Shown here piece by piece: positions 31,846 to 41,500 of a stretch of 64,000 nt of DNA (positions within the stretch are counted from its first letter, which is position 1; each line of letters begins with the position of its first letter). The position numbers and the translations under genes were made by a program. The notes below the pieces were generated by a model, which saw nothing but the letters and a program-made list of their open reading frames with translations, did not search any database and was not told the origin of the DNA. This DNA is from Azospirillum sp. TSO22-1 (lineage in GTDB: Bacteria; Pseudomonadota; Alphaproteobacteria; Azospirillales; Azospirillaceae): the NCBI RefSeq assembly GCF_003116015.1, contig NZ_LGQZ01000027.1:62001-126000 (forward strand), given 5' to 3'.

Positions 31846-32688
31846 TCAGAACGCCGCGTCCGCCCGCAGGGCCAGCTCGCCCGCCGGGCCGGCCACCCAC
31901 AGCGCGAGGCCGTCGCCGTCCGGGCGGGCGTTCAGCGTGAAGGGCGCGGTGTCGAACACCGGCGCCAGCACCCGGTAGGCGAAGCGTGCCGGCGTCCGCC
32001 CCGGCCGCAGCCGCCCGGCGGCGTCGAGCAGCAGCGTCGCCATCAGCGGCCCGTGCACCACGAGGCCGGGGTAGCCCTCCTCCTCCATGGCGTAGCGGCG
32101 GTCGTAGTGGATGCGGTGGCCGTTGAAGGTCAGCGCCGAGTAGCGGAACAGCAGCGTCGGGCTGGGGTGCGCCGTCTCGCTCCACGCCGCATCGGCCGGG
32201 GCGGGCGGCGGCGGCGGCGGGGCGGCGCCGGGCGGCAGGTGGTCGCGGTAGACGATGTCGTGCTCCTCCACCAGCGCGACGCCGCGCGGACCGCTGATCG
32301 TATGGCGCACCATGACGAAGACCAGTTCGCCGGTGCGGCCGGTGCGCACCTTGATGTCGGCCACCTCCGACACGCGCTCGGCGTCGTCGCCGACGCGCAG
32401 CGGGGCGTGGAAGGTCAAGCGCCCACCGGCCCACATCCGCCGCGGCAGCGCCACCGGCGGCAGGAAGCCGCCGCGCTGCGGATGCCCGTCGGGGCCGAGC
32501 CGGCTCATCGGCGCCGCCTCCAGGAAGTACAGCCAGTGCGCGCCGGGCGGCAGCGGGTCGCCGGGCCGGGGAGGCTGATCCTCGCGGTCGAGCGTCGCCG
32601 CCAGTCCGACCAGCGGCCAGGGGGAGAGCGTGTCGCGCCGCCGCTCGGTGCGGCCGATCCAGGAGCGCAGCGCGTCGGCGTCGGTCAC
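31846..32688 (-). CDS. MaoC/HTD2-like acyl-CoA hydratase (FAS1-like dehydratase domain)
   Basis: A 280-residue double-hotdog protein. The N-terminal half (LSPWPLVGLAATLDRE and HWLYFLEAAPMSRLGPDGHP) matches HTD2/3-methylfumaryl-CoA hydratase type proteins. The C-terminal hotdog carries the hydratase pattern YSALTFNGHRIHYDRRYA, with the catalytic Asn/His, and VVHGPLMA. Related enzymes hydrate mesaconyl-C4-CoA, itaconyl-CoA or similar substrates. No dedicated CoA-transferase or lyase lies nearby, so the pathway is open. It follows the pterin dehydratase gene by 75 bases on the same strand. Confidence 0.85.
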   Translation of the reverse strand: MTDADALRSWIGRTERRRDTLSPWPLVGLAATLDREDQPPRPGDPLPPGAHWLYFLEAAPMSRLGPDGHPQRGGFLPPVALPRRMWAGGRLTFHAPLRVGDDAERVSEVADIKVRTGRTGELVFVMVRHTISGPRGVALVEEHDIVYRDHLPPGAAPPPPPPAPADAAWSETAHPSPTLLFRYSALTFNGHRIHYDRRYAMEEEGYPGLVVHGPLMATLLLDAAGRLRPGRTPARFAYRVLAPVFDTAPFTLNARPDGDGLALWVAGPAGELALRADAAF

Positions 32689-32763
32689 GGGAGAGGCCTG
32701 TCGCTGGGAGAGGGGATGGCGAGACCCTACCCGAGACAGGGTCTTCCGCCAAGCCCGCCCCGC

Positions 32764-33219
32764 TCAGCGCGCGGTCGGCACCGCCTCGCCCATGGAGGCG
32801 GAGGCGGGTACATAGGGGCCGGAGTACAGCCCGTCCACCTTGGCCGCCATGATGAAGTCGTTCTCGTGCAGGCCGTTGATCTTGTGCGTCCAGAACTCGA
32901 CCGTGCAATAGCCCCAGCCGTGGTGGATGTCGGCGTGGTGGCCCTCCTCCTCGCACAGGTCGCCGACGCCCACGGCGAAGGCCTGGGCGGTGCGGAAGTC
33001 GTCGAACCTGAAGGTGCGGACCAGCCGGTCCGGGGTCTCCGCCACGCTCCAGCCCGGCACCCGGACGAGGTAGCGCTGGATCATCGTGCGGTCCATCGGC
33101 GGGATGCCGCCGCGGCAGGGCTCGCACTTGCCGGATGCGAGGTCGCAGACCAGGCCGTCCTCGTCACGAAGCTGTTCGGGGCGGCCCGGTTCGGGGCGGG
33201 GGGCTTCGGCCGTCGCCAT
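32764..33219 (-). CDS. Pterin-4a-carbinolamine dehydratase
   Basis: A 151-residue protein. The core (about 55-140) has the family pattern VGDLCEEEGHHADIHHGWG followed by YCTVEFWTHKINGLHENDFI, giving the His-His...His active site. The enzyme dehydrates 4a-hydroxytetrahydrobiopterin and recycles the pterin cofactor of aromatic amino acid hydroxylases. An N-terminal extension contains CDLASGKCEPC, a Cys-rich segment common in the alphaproteobacterial form with the GGIPPMD lead. No phenylalanine hydroxylase gene is nearby. The ATG before ATAEAPRPEP has AGAGA upstream. Confidence 0.93.
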   Translation of the reverse strand: MATAEAPRPEPGRPEQLRDEDGLVCDLASGKCEPCRGGIPPMDRTMIQRYLVRVPGWSVAETPDRLVRTFRFDDFRTAQAFAVGVGDLCEEEGHHADIHHGWGYCTVEFWTHKINGLHENDFIMAAKVDGLYSGPYVPASASMGEAVPTAR

Positions 33220-33379
33220 CGTCTCTCTCCCTTGTGTCGTCACAGTGCTGACCTGGGGTCCGGCGGCCGCTTCGGCAAGCCTGCGTTGAGGGGGAGCGCC
33301 AGCTGGGCTATAGGCTGCGGTGAACCCTTGCCGCGTTCCGCCTGTTCTCCGGCGGAACCACCCGACCGGACGACCCGAC

Positions 33380-33976
33380 ATGACCATGGAATGGCCCTTC
33401 GTCGACTACCAGTTCCCCTCGCTTCCCCCCGAGGGGCCGCGGCTCGCCATCGTCGGCGAGGCGCCGGGGGCCGAGGAGGTGCGCCAGGGCATCCCCTTCG
33501 CCGGGCGCAGCGGCCAGCTGCTCAACGAGAGCCTGAAGCAGGTCGGGATCGAGCGGGCGCGCTGCCTCGTCGCCAACGTGTTCCGCCGCCAGCCGCCGGG
33601 CAACAAGGTCGGCCACTTCTTCGCCTCGCGCACCCGGGCGAGGAAGGAGGGGCGCGGCATCGAGGAGCGCTGGGGGGCGTTCGGCACCTCCGACTGGCCG
33701 CTGGCCGAGTTCGCCGGCGACATCGGGCATCTGCAGGCGACGCTGCGGGAGTACGGCCCCTCGGTCGTCGTCGCGCTGGGCCGCACGCCGACCTGGGCGC
33801 TGACCGGACAGAACGGCATCCTGCAGCTGCGCGGCACGGTGCTGCCCTGCCGCATGGTGGAGGGGGGCGAGGTGGTGCCGACCTTCCACCCCAGCTACCT
33901 GCTGCGCGGGCAGCTGGTGGAACTGCCGGCCTTCCACGCCGACCTGCGGCTGGCGGTGGAGCGGCTGGGGCGGTAG
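33380..33976 (+). CDS. Uracil-DNA glycosylase-superfamily protein lacking Fe-S cysteines
   Basis: A 198-residue protein with motif 1 of family 4/5-type glycosylases, IVGEAPGAEEVRQGIPFAG, followed by RSGQLLNESL, and motif 2 HPSYLLRG near the C-terminus. These catalyse removal of uracil from DNA in the family. Only two cysteines occur (RCLVANVF, LPCRMV), so the four-Cys iron-sulfur cluster of classical family 4 enzymes is missing. It may belong to a cluster-free branch or act on another base. A basic insert (RTRARKEGRG) lies mid-protein. The start is ATG at MTMEWPFV; a further ATG lies two codons on. Confidence 0.78.
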   Translation: MTMEWPFVDYQFPSLPPEGPRLAIVGEAPGAEEVRQGIPFAGRSGQLLNESLKQVGIERARCLVANVFRRQPPGNKVGHFFASRTRARKEGRGIEERWGAFGTSDWPLAEFAGDIGHLQATLREYGPSVVVALGRTPTWALTGQNGILQLRGTVLPCRMVEGGEVVPTFHPSYLLRGQLVELPAFHADLRLAVERLGR

Positions 33977-33998
33977 GCGATGTCTTTCTTCAATCATC

Positions 33999-34312
33999 AT
34001 GCCCGGGCTTGCCCCATGGGAGCTAAGTTAGCGGTTCGTGGGCGTTTTCTAGCGACCATTCACCTTCTCAACCCGTCATCCCCGCGCAGGCGGGGATCCA
34101 GTGCTCGCGTCCGCGAGCCACATGAGTCATGTCGCCCCTGCCGGGGCTCTTTCTGGATCCCCGCCTGCGCGGGGATGACGGCCAAAAAAAGGGTTTGAAG
34201 TGGCATCCAGAAGCTAAACTGAGCGCCCATGGGGCTTGTCCCGGGCATCCACGCACCTGGATCTTCGGAAGAGGCGTGGTCGTGGATGGCCGGGACAAGC
34301 CCGGCCATGACG
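33999..34312. repeat. Nested palindromic element containing family B repeat, copy 2
   Basis: This 349-bp gene-free gap is almost wholly structured. An outer pair of arms (33999-34033 and 34212-34247; ATGCCCGGGCTTGCCCCATG and its near-inverse) encloses an inner pair (34071-34101 and 34153-34181, built on GTCATCCCCGCGCAGGCGG). In the centre is a small hairpin CTCGCGTCCGCGAG. The right outer arm also forms a family B pair with 34281-34312, the same unit pair seen at 11592-11682. The region could fold into one long cruciform. No coding capacity is evident. Confidence 0.8.
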
Positions 34313-34325
34313 AAAACGGGAAGCG

Positions 34326-35285
34326 TCAGGATTGTGCCAGCGCCTCCGCCAGCCCCAGGAACGCCGGCAGCTCGTGGGTGATCACGTAGGTCGGGATCGG
34401 CGCCAGGAAGTCGCGCATCCGGCCCTTCTCGGTGAAGCGCTTGCGGAAGCGCGAGTGGGTGAACACCGGCCCCAGCTTCGGCACGATGCCGCCGGCGATG
34501 TAGACGCCGCCGCGCGCGCCCAGCGTCAGCGCCAGGTTGCCGGCCACGGTGCCGAGCATGGCGCAGAACATCTCCACCGCCTCCGCGCAGTGCGGCTCCG
34601 CACCGGAGGCACCCTTCTCCGCCACCTCGGCCGGGGTCAGCCTGGCTGGTTCGTGGCCGTCGATGATCGACAGCGCCGCGTACAGGTTGACCAGCCCGGG
34701 ACCGGACAGCACGCGCTCCGCCGAGACGTGGTCGTAGGTCTTGCGCAGCTGCGCCAGCACGGCGCTCTCGCGGTCGCTGATCGGCGCCATGGTGGTGTGG
34801 CCGCCCTCGCCGGACAGCGCGGTCCAGCCCCGGGGTCCCGGCACCAGCCCCGACGCGCCCAGCCCGCTGCCCGGCCCCAGGATGCCGACCACCGCGCCCG
34901 GCTCCGGGCTGCCGTCGCCGACCTGGACGCGGTCGCCCTCGCGCAGGCGCGGGATGCACAGCGCCACCGCGGTGAAGTCGTTGATGACCTTCAGCCGCTC
35001 CAGTCCCAGCGCGGCGCGCACCTGATCGACCGAGAAGGTCCAGCGCAGGTTGGTGATCTCGATGAGGTCGCCGGTGACCGGCCCGGCGACGCAGAACGCC
35101 GCCTGCCGCGGCCGGGCGTTGGCCGGCACCGTGGTCAGGTAGGCCGCCGCCACCGCCGCCAGCGAGGGGAAGTCGGCGCAGCGGAAGATCCGCGACTCGT
35201 GGACGCCGGTGTCGTCGATCAGGCCGAAGCGGGCGTTGGTGCCGCCGATGTCGGCGACGAGTGCCAGACTGGAAGGGTCGCTCAT
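34326..35285 (-). CDS. glk: Glucokinase
   Basis: A 319-residue ROK-independent (bacterial Glk-type) glucokinase. It has the phosphate-binding ALVADIGGTNARFGL near the N-terminus, the catalytic-base region LKVINDFTAVAL, GPGSGLGASGLV and ALSGEGGHTTMAP. It phosphorylates glucose with ATP. Its ATG overlaps the stop codon of otsA (ATGA), indicating translational coupling; the pair would make glucose 6-phosphate, which OtsA then uses with UDP-glucose. The 3' end adjoins a palindromic element. Confidence 0.95.
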   Translation of the reverse strand: MSDPSSLALVADIGGTNARFGLIDDTGVHESRIFRCADFPSLAAVAAAYLTTVPANARPRQAAFCVAGPVTGDLIEITNLRWTFSVDQVRAALGLERLKVINDFTAVALCIPRLREGDRVQVGDGSPEPGAVVGILGPGSGLGASGLVPGPRGWTALSGEGGHTTMAPISDRESAVLAQLRKTYDHVSAERVLSGPGLVNLYAALSIIDGHEPARLTPAEVAEKGASGAEPHCAEAVEMFCAMLGTVAGNLALTLGARGGVYIAGGIVPKLGPVFTHSRFRKRFTEKGRMRDFLAPIPTYVITHELPAFLGLAEALAQS

Positions 35286-36691
35286 GAATAGGGGGCTCGT
35301 GTCAGGGCGTTGACGTAGGACTCGCGCCACGCGGTGATGTCGTTGCGGCGCAAGGTCCCCATCAGGGCGGCGTGGCGCTCCTTGCGTTCCTCCAGGGGCA
35401 TGGTCAGCCCGCGCTGCAAGGCGTCGGCCACCCCCTCGGTGTCGTAGGGGTTGACGATCAACGCTTGCGCCAGCTCCAGCGCTGCCCCGGCGAACTCCGA
35501 GAGCACCAGCACGCCCGGATTCCCCGGATCCTGGCATGCCACGTATTCCTTCGCCACAAGGTTCATGCCGTCGCGCAACGGCGTGACCAGCCCGATGTGC
35601 GCCTGCCGGTAGAAGCCGGCGAGGATGCGGCGCCCGAAGCTCTTGTTGAGGTAGCGGATCGGCACCCAGTCGAACTCGGCGAAGTGGCCGTTGATGCGGC
35701 CCGACAGCTCCGACAGTTCGCGGCGGATGGCGATGTACTCCGGCACATCCTCGCGGGACGGCGGGGCGATCTGCAGGAAGGAGACGCGGTTGCAGTGCTC
35801 GGGGTAGGTCTCCATCAGTTGCTGGAACGCCTCGAACCGCTTCGGCAGGCCCTTGGAGTAGTCGAGGCGGTCGACGCCGATGATGAGGCGCCGCCCGGCC
35901 AGGCTTTCGCGCAGCCGCTCGGCGTGGCGGGAGCGGGCGGCGGTCTGCGCCAGGCTCTCCAGGTTCGCGGTGTCGATGCTGATCGGGAAGGCGCACGCCA
36001 GCAGCGTGCGGCCGAAGGCGCGGATGCGGATCCCGCCCCCCTGACCGCCGTCATGGCCGCGCTCGTCCACCTCGCCGCGCGCCTCGTAGCGGATGTAGTT
36101 GGCGAAGCACCTGAGATCGACCTCCGTGTGGAAGCCCAGGAGGTCGTAGGCGCACAGCTGGCGCACGAGATCGGCGTGGTTGGGCAGGACCTTCAGCACC
36201 TCCGGCGCCGGGAACGGCGTGTGCAGGAAGAAGCCGAGGCGCTGGCCGCAGCCGCGGGTGCGCAATTCCTCGCCCAGCGGGATCAGGTGGTAGTCGTGCA
36301 CCCACACCATGTCGTCCGGGTGCAGCAGCGGCGCCAGCCGGTCGGCGAAGATGCCGTTGACCCGCTGGTAGCCCTCGCGCGTCCGCCGGTCCACCGAGAC
36401 CAGGCCGAGGCGGTAGTGGAACAGCGGCCACAGCGTCTGGTTGGCGAAGCCGTTGTAGTATTCCTCGAAGTCGCGGCGGCCGAGGTCGAGCGTGGCGTAG
36501 GTGAGGCGGCCGGCGTCCGTGCGGGTGGGTTCGCTCTGCGACTCGTCCTCGACGACGGTGCCGCTCCAGCCGAACCAGATGCCGCCGCTCTTCTTCAGCG
36601 CGGCCAGCACGGCGACCGCCAGCCCGCCCGCCGTCTGCTTGCCCTCGTCGATGGGGGCGACGCGGTTGGACACGACGACCAGTCTGCTCAC
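35282..36691 (-). CDS. otsA: Trehalose-6-phosphate synthase
   Basis: A 469-residue GT20 enzyme. It starts with GTG at [13 protein letters not shown]; a GGGA ribosome-binding site nine bases upstream favours this over a GTG three codons earlier. Diagnostic motifs are [39 protein letters not shown] and [18 protein letters not shown]. It joins UDP-glucose and glucose 6-phosphate to trehalose 6-phosphate for osmotic, desiccation and heat tolerance. The phosphatase gene otsB is not in the window. An EcfG-type promoter lies 50 bases upstream. Confidence 0.96.
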   Translation of the reverse strand: MSRLVVVSNRVAPIDEGKQTAGGLAVAVLAALKKSGGIWFGWSGTVVEDESQSEPTRTDAGRLTYATLDLGRRDFEEYYNGFANQTLWPLFHYRLGLVSVDRRTREGYQRVNGIFADRLAPLLHPDDMVWVHDYHLIPLGEELRTRGCGQRLGFFLHTPFPAPEVLKVLPNHADLVRQLCAYDLLGFHTEVDLRCFANYIRYEARGEVDERGHDGGQGGGIRIRAFGRTLLACAFPISIDTANLESLAQTAARSRHAERLRESLAGRRLIIGVDRLDYSKGLPKRFEAFQQLMETYPEHCNRVSFLQIAPPSREDVPEYIAIRRELSELSGRINGHFAEFDWVPIRYLNKSFGRRILAGFYRQAHIGLVTPLRDGMNLVAKEYVACQDPGNPGVLVLSEFAGAALELAQALIVNPYDTEGVADALQRGLTMPLEERKERHAALMGTLRRNDITAWRESYVNALTRAPYS

Positions 36692-36740
36692 GCCTGACAC
36701 TCCCGGTGGTGGTGGACCCTGCCATCTCGTGCCCAGGCAA

Positions 36741-36766
36741 AACGGCCCCCCGGAGCGCTTGGTTCC
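36741..36766 (-). promoter_or_regulatory. Candidate EcfG (general stress sigma factor) promoter for otsA-glk
   Basis: Reading on the minus strand, GGAAC at 36766-36762 is followed by exactly 17 bases and then CGTT at 36744-36741. This matches the alphaproteobacterial EcfG/SigT consensus GGAAC-N16-17-CGTT. The implied start near 36733 gives a leader of about 42 bases. otsA is a known EcfG target in several rhizobia. Confidence 0.65.
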
Positions 36767-36954
36767 CGTTGCGGCCCGCCGCCGCATCCTATCCGTTTCG
36801 AGGTGAAACTAACCCGACGGTATGTTGTGCGGTGCAGCACGTCTTATGTCGGGCGGGGAGCGTCTGTATGCCGATGGGCGGGCTAACCACTTGCTAGCGC
36901 TGTGAAAGTTTTTTCCCTCTTGATCAATTCCAGGATGGGGATCATATTGTGCAG

Positions 36955-37056
36955 TGCGACATCGGTCGTGTTTCGACGCGGTCGGTGGCGTAACGCACTT
37001 CTTGGGCGTTTCCTCCCTAGACTCGGGCCGCGGGGCTTTCCCCGCGGCCTTTTTTC
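36955..37056 (+). ncRNA. Candidate trans-acting small RNA, suhB/alpha-r8-like
   Basis: An intergenic plus-strand unit of about 100 bases with no ORF that looks translated. The promoter is TTGATC (36920-36925), a 17-base spacer and CATATT (36943-36948). The unit ends in a strong intrinsic terminator: stem GGCCGCGGGG, loop CTTT, then a run of six T (37027-37056). No plus-strand gene precedes it, so the terminator has no other client. The body contains GTTTCCTCCCTAG, an anti-Shine-Dalgarno-like tract, preceded by CGCACTTCTTGGGC. From memory this resembles the suhB (alpha-r8, MmgR) family; I could not run a covariance search. Confidence 0.6.
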
Positions 37057-37083
37057 TTTGCGGATCAGGGGATTGGGAAACGC

Positions 37084-37971
37084 TCAGCGGCGGCGCAGCA
37101 GGCCGCCGTCGATGGCGCCGAGAGTGGTGACCAGTTCCGCCATGTGTTCGGCCAGCGTGGGCAGGAAGGGCAGGCGGTCGAGCGTCGCCTCGTCCATGTA
37201 GAGATCGCGGTTGATCTCGATCTGCAGGGCGTGCACGCCGGTGCGCGGCCGGCCGTAGTGGCGGGTGGTGAAGCCGCCGGCGTAGGGGGCGTTGCGGTTG
37301 ACCGTGTAGCCCTTGGAGCGCAGCAGCCGCTCGGCGGTGTCGATGACGACGGGCGCGCAGGCGCTGCCGAAGCAGTCGCCGAGCACGAGGTCGACCCGCC
37401 GCCCGTCGCGCTCCCGCTCGGCCGAGCCGGCCGACGGCATGGAGTGGCTGTCGATCAGGACGCAGTGGCCGAAGCGCCCGGTGCTGGCGTCGATCAGGTC
37501 CTTCAGGGCGGCGTGGTAGGGTTGATAGAAGCGGGCGATCCGCTGCACCGCCTCGGCGAAGCGCAGCTTGCCGCGGTAGATCTCCTCGCCGTTGGCGACG
37601 ACGCGGGCGATGGTGCCGAGACCGGCGGCAACGCGCGGCGAGCGGGTGTTGACGTAGGCCGGCAGGCTGTCGGCGAACATCTCCGGGTCCAGCTCAAAGG
37701 CCTCGCGGTTGGCGTCGAGGAAGGCCCGCGGGAACAGCGCCCGCAACAGCGGCGCGCCGAGGCGGGGCGCGGCGGCGAAGATCTCGTCCACGAAGGCGTC
37801 TTCGGATTTGCGCAGGGTCCGTCCGTCCAGCCGCGCGGCGGCCAGGAATTCGGGCGGGTAGAACCGGCCGCTGTGTGGCGAGGCGACCACGAGGGGCAGC
37901 GTCTGCTCCTGTGGGGCCTGGATGTCGTACACGCGGTCGATGGCGGTTTCGGCGTCGGAGGGCGCATCCAT
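37084..37971 (-). CDS. N-formylglutamate amidohydrolase family protein
   Basis: A 295-residue protein of the FGase family. It carries LVVASPHSGRFYPPEF, the FLDANREAFELD region (DxNR), and LIDSHSMPS, the metal-binding His/Asp set. The reaction releases formate and glutamate in the five-step histidine degradation route (hutG type). No other hut genes are here, and Rhodospirillales carry paralogues, so the substrate may differ. The ATG at MDAPSDAETA is chosen because the upstream open frame is not conserved-looking. Confidence 0.9.
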   Translation of the reverse strand: MDAPSDAETAIDRVYDIQAPQEQTLPLVVASPHSGRFYPPEFLAAARLDGRTLRKSEDAFVDEIFAAAPRLGAPLLRALFPRAFLDANREAFELDPEMFADSLPAYVNTRSPRVAAGLGTIARVVANGEEIYRGKLRFAEAVQRIARFYQPYHAALKDLIDASTGRFGHCVLIDSHSMPSAGSAERERDGRRVDLVLGDCFGSACAPVVIDTAERLLRSKGYTVNRNAPYAGGFTTRHYGRPRTGVHALQIEINRDLYMDEATLDRLPFLPTLAEHMAELVTTLGAIDGGLLRRR

Positions 37972-38109
37972 GACGTCAGTGATGTAATCGACCGGCGCGC
38001 CGCTGTCACGCCGCGCCTGTGTGGCCTGCCCGGGGACAACAGCGGCGGCGGCGTCGCGGTCCGTCGCGGGGCGGGAAAATCGCGCCGCAAAAAAATGTGA
38101 ACGTAGGTG

Positions 38110-38138
38110 TTGCCTCCCCCGCCGCATGGTGCTAAACA
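38110..38138 (+). promoter_or_regulatory. Possible promoter of tRNA-Val
   Basis: TTGCCT, a 17-base spacer and TAAACA lie about 40 bases before the tRNA. The -10 is weak (three of six), so this is tentative. Confidence 0.3.
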
Positions 38139-38178
38139 CCGCGCCACCGCACGGCCGGTGACGGTCGGACAGTCGGAT

Positions 38179-38253
<75 letters not shown>

Positions 38254-38258
38254 TCCTG

Positions 38259-38290
38259 AAGGCCGCTAACCTCAACGGGTTAGCGGCCTT
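38259..38290 (+). terminator. Hairpin following tRNA-Val
   Basis: A 13-bp stem AAGGCCGCTAACC pairs with GGTTAGCGGCCTT around a six-base loop. Only a two-T tail follows, so termination may be inefficient or the hairpin may serve 3' processing. Confidence 0.55.
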
Positions 38291-38571
38291 CGCCATGTCT
38301 GGGCCAGGGCTGCCCGACCGCCGGCATCCGATCACCGTGCACAGTGCACCCTCCGGAACCGGACGCCCGCCTGCGGCTGCGATGGAAGGTTGCGACCCTA
38401 CCGTCCACCCCGGTCGTGCCCCCGTGCCGCATGTCGGGAAAAACCCTTGCAACCTAATCATTTGGAAGCTGATGGATGGCTGCGGAAACAGCCCCGAACG
38501 CACAAATTAACACAACCTAAACTATACCGCCGCATCGTTCGCCTGCCGATAGACGGAGGAGGGCCTGCGGG
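38291..38571. other. Gene-free leader of the octapeptide-repeat gene
   Basis: No supportable coding region. The last 70 bases are A/T-richer (AAATTAACACAACCTAAAC). They contain a -10-like TATACC at 38524-38529 without a good -35. GGAGGAGGG precedes the ATG of the repeat protein by about ten bases and is a strong ribosome-binding site. Confidence 0.5.
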
Positions 38572-41500
38572 ATGACGATCACTTCCACGACCGCCGTGGG
38601 GGCCGGTTCGACGGACGGCTTCACGACCTCCTCCAGCACGTCCGCCACCGACACCTCCGGTGCGTTCCAGAACCTCGTCGGCGGCATCGCCGGCATGAAC
38701 ACGGCACAGATCCGCGCGCTCTCAACCGCCACCATCGCGGCGCTGAGCACCGCCCAGGTCCGCGACCTGAAGCCCACCCAGATCACCGCCCTGTCGACCG
38801 CGCAGGTCGCGGCGCTGAGCGCCACCGGCATTGCCGCCATGATCACGCCGCAGGCGCGGGCGCTGACCGCGGGGCAGCTCGGCGCGCTGAGCGCGACGCA
38901 GGCCGCCGCGCTCACGGACGCCAGCCTCACGGCGCTGAGCATCGCGCAGATGGCCGGGCTGTCCGGCACCGCCCTGTCGGGGCTGTCCACCGGCCAGGTC
39001 GCGGCGCTGACGTCGGCGCAGGTGAAGGGGCTGACCACCACCCAGGTCGCGGCGCTGACCACCGCCCAGACGAGGGCGCTGAACCTCCCCCAGATCCGGG
39101 CGCTGACCGCGCAGCAGCTCGGCGCGCTGGCCCCGGCGAGCCTGTCGGCGCTGTCGCCGGAACAGGTCGCGGCCGTCTCGGCGGTGCAGATCAAGGGACT
39201 GACCACCGGCCAGCTCGCCGGCCTGACGACGGCGGACCTCGGCGAACTGTCGACGGCCCAGATCGGTGCGCTGGGCGCCACGCAGATCCGCGCGCTCGCG
39301 TCCGGCCGCATCGACTCGCTGTCGGCGGGGCAGGTCGCCGCGCTGCCGGCGGCGCAGCTCGCCGGGCTGGGCACGACGCCGATCGCCGAACTGGACACCG
39401 CGCAGATCGCGGCGCTGACGTCGACCCAGCTCGCCGCGCTGACCACCGCGCAGCTGCGGGCGCTCGATCCGGCCGGCGTCGGCGCGCTGTCGACGGCGCA
39501 GCTGCGCGGCCTGACCGCCGCCCAGGTCGGGGCGCTGACCACGGCGCAGGTGGCGGCGTTGAGCGCGGGCGACCTCGGCGCGCTGAGCGTCGTCCAGGCG
39601 CGGGCGCTGACCACCGGGCAGCTTGCCGGGCTGAGCACCGCGCAGGTCGCCGGCCTGAGCTCGGCGCAGCTCGCCGGGCTGGGCACGGCGCAGGTGGCGG
39701 CGTTGAGCACCGCCGCGCTGTCGGCGTTGAGCGCCGCGCAGGTCGCCGGCCTCAGCGCCGCGCAGGTGAAGGGGTTGTCCACCTCCCAGATCGCCGGCCT
39801 CAGCGCCGCCGACGTCGGCGAGCTGTCGGCCACCCAGATCGGCGCGCTCGGCACCGCGCAGCTTGCCCAGCTGGGCGCGGACGACATCGCCGCGCTGTCG
39901 GCGGCGCAGGCGAAGGGGCTGACGGCGGCGCAGCTCGGCGCGCTGAGCACCGCGCAGCTGACGGCGCTCGCCCCCGGCGCGTTCGGCGGGCTGACGGCGG
40001 CGCAGGTGAAGGGCCTGACGACGGCGCAACTCGCCGAACTCGGCTCCGCCCAGATGGCCGCCCTGTCCGCCACGCAGATCGGTGCGCTGAGCACCGGACA
40101 GCTGGCGGCGCTGGGCACCGACGGGCTGGCGGCGCTGTCCGGCGAGCAGATCCGCGGCCTGACCGCCGCCCAGGTCAAGGGCCTGACCAGCGGGCAGCTC
40201 GCCGCGCTCGGCGACGGCGTCGCCGCCCTGTCGGCCTCCCAGATCGGCAGCCTGACCACGGCGCAGCTCGCGACGCTGAGCACCGCCCAGGCCGCCGGCC
40301 TCGGCACCGGCCAGCTCGCCGCGCTGACCGCCGCGCAGCTGGCCGGGCTGAGCACCACCAACCTCTCGGGCCTGAGCGCCAGCCAGATGGCGGCGCTCTC
40401 CGCAACGCAGATCAAAGGGCTGAGCACGGCGCAGCTCGCCGCGCTGACCACCGCCGACATCGGCGAGCTGTCCCCCACCCAGATCGCGGCGCTGACGCCG
40501 ACGCAGCTGCGCGCGCTGTCCACCGGGAACCTGTCCGTGCTGTCCGGCGCCCAGGCGGCGGCGCTGAGCGCCACGCAGGTCGGCGGCCTGTCCGTCACGC
40601 AGCTGATGGCGCTGGACGCCACCGGCGTCGCGCGGATGAGCACCGCGCAGCTGGCCGGGCTGACCACCGCGCAGGTGGCGGCGCTGAGCACCAGCCAGAT
40701 TGCGGCGCTGTCGTCGGTGCAGATTGCGGCATTGAGCGCCACGCAGCTCGGCCGGTTGAGCACGGCGCAGCTCGCCCTCTTCGACGCGGGCGATGTGGCG
40801 GCGCTGTCGACAGCGCAGGTGAAGGGGCTGACGGCGACGCAGCTGTCGGCGCTGTCCACCGGCCAGCTCGCCGCGCTGACCGGCACGCAGATCGGCGCGC
40901 TGAGCACGGCGCAGGTGGCGGGGCTGGGGGCGGACAATTTTTCGGCCCTGGGCGCCGGCCAGATGGCGGCGCTCTCCGCGACGCAGATCAAGGGGCTGAG
41001 CGCGACGCAGCTGTCGGCGCTGACCACCGCGGACGTCGGCGAGCTGTCCACGGGCCAGATCGCGGCGCTGACGCCGACGCAGCTGCGCGCGCTGTCCACC
41101 GAGGACTTGACGGCGCTGAGCAACGCCCAGGCGGCGGCGCTGAGCGCCACGCAGATCGGCGGGCTGTCCACCACGCAGCTGGCGGCGCTGGACACCACCG
41201 GCATCGTGCGGATGAGCACCGCGCAGCTGGCCGGGCTGACCACGGCGCAGGTGGCGGCGCTGAGCACCGGCCAGGTCGCCGCCCTGTCGTCGATGCAGGT
41301 CGCCGCGCTGAGCGCCACGCAGCTCGGCCGGTTGACCACGGCGCAGGTCGCCGCGCTCGACGACGGTGTCGCCGTGCTGTCGACAACCCAGGTGAAGGGC
41401 CTGACCACGACCCAGCTCGCGGCCTTGAGCACCGCCCAGGCGGCGGGCCTCAGCACCGGCCAGCTCGCCGCGCTGACCTCGGCGCAGCTCGCGGGGCTGA

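Noticed and set aside
36902..37201. A 99-codon plus-strand protein between otsA and the amidohydrolase gene
   Set aside because: It reads through a strong intrinsic terminator and into the antisense of the amidohydrolase gene, with no ribosome-binding site; a small RNA explains the region better.
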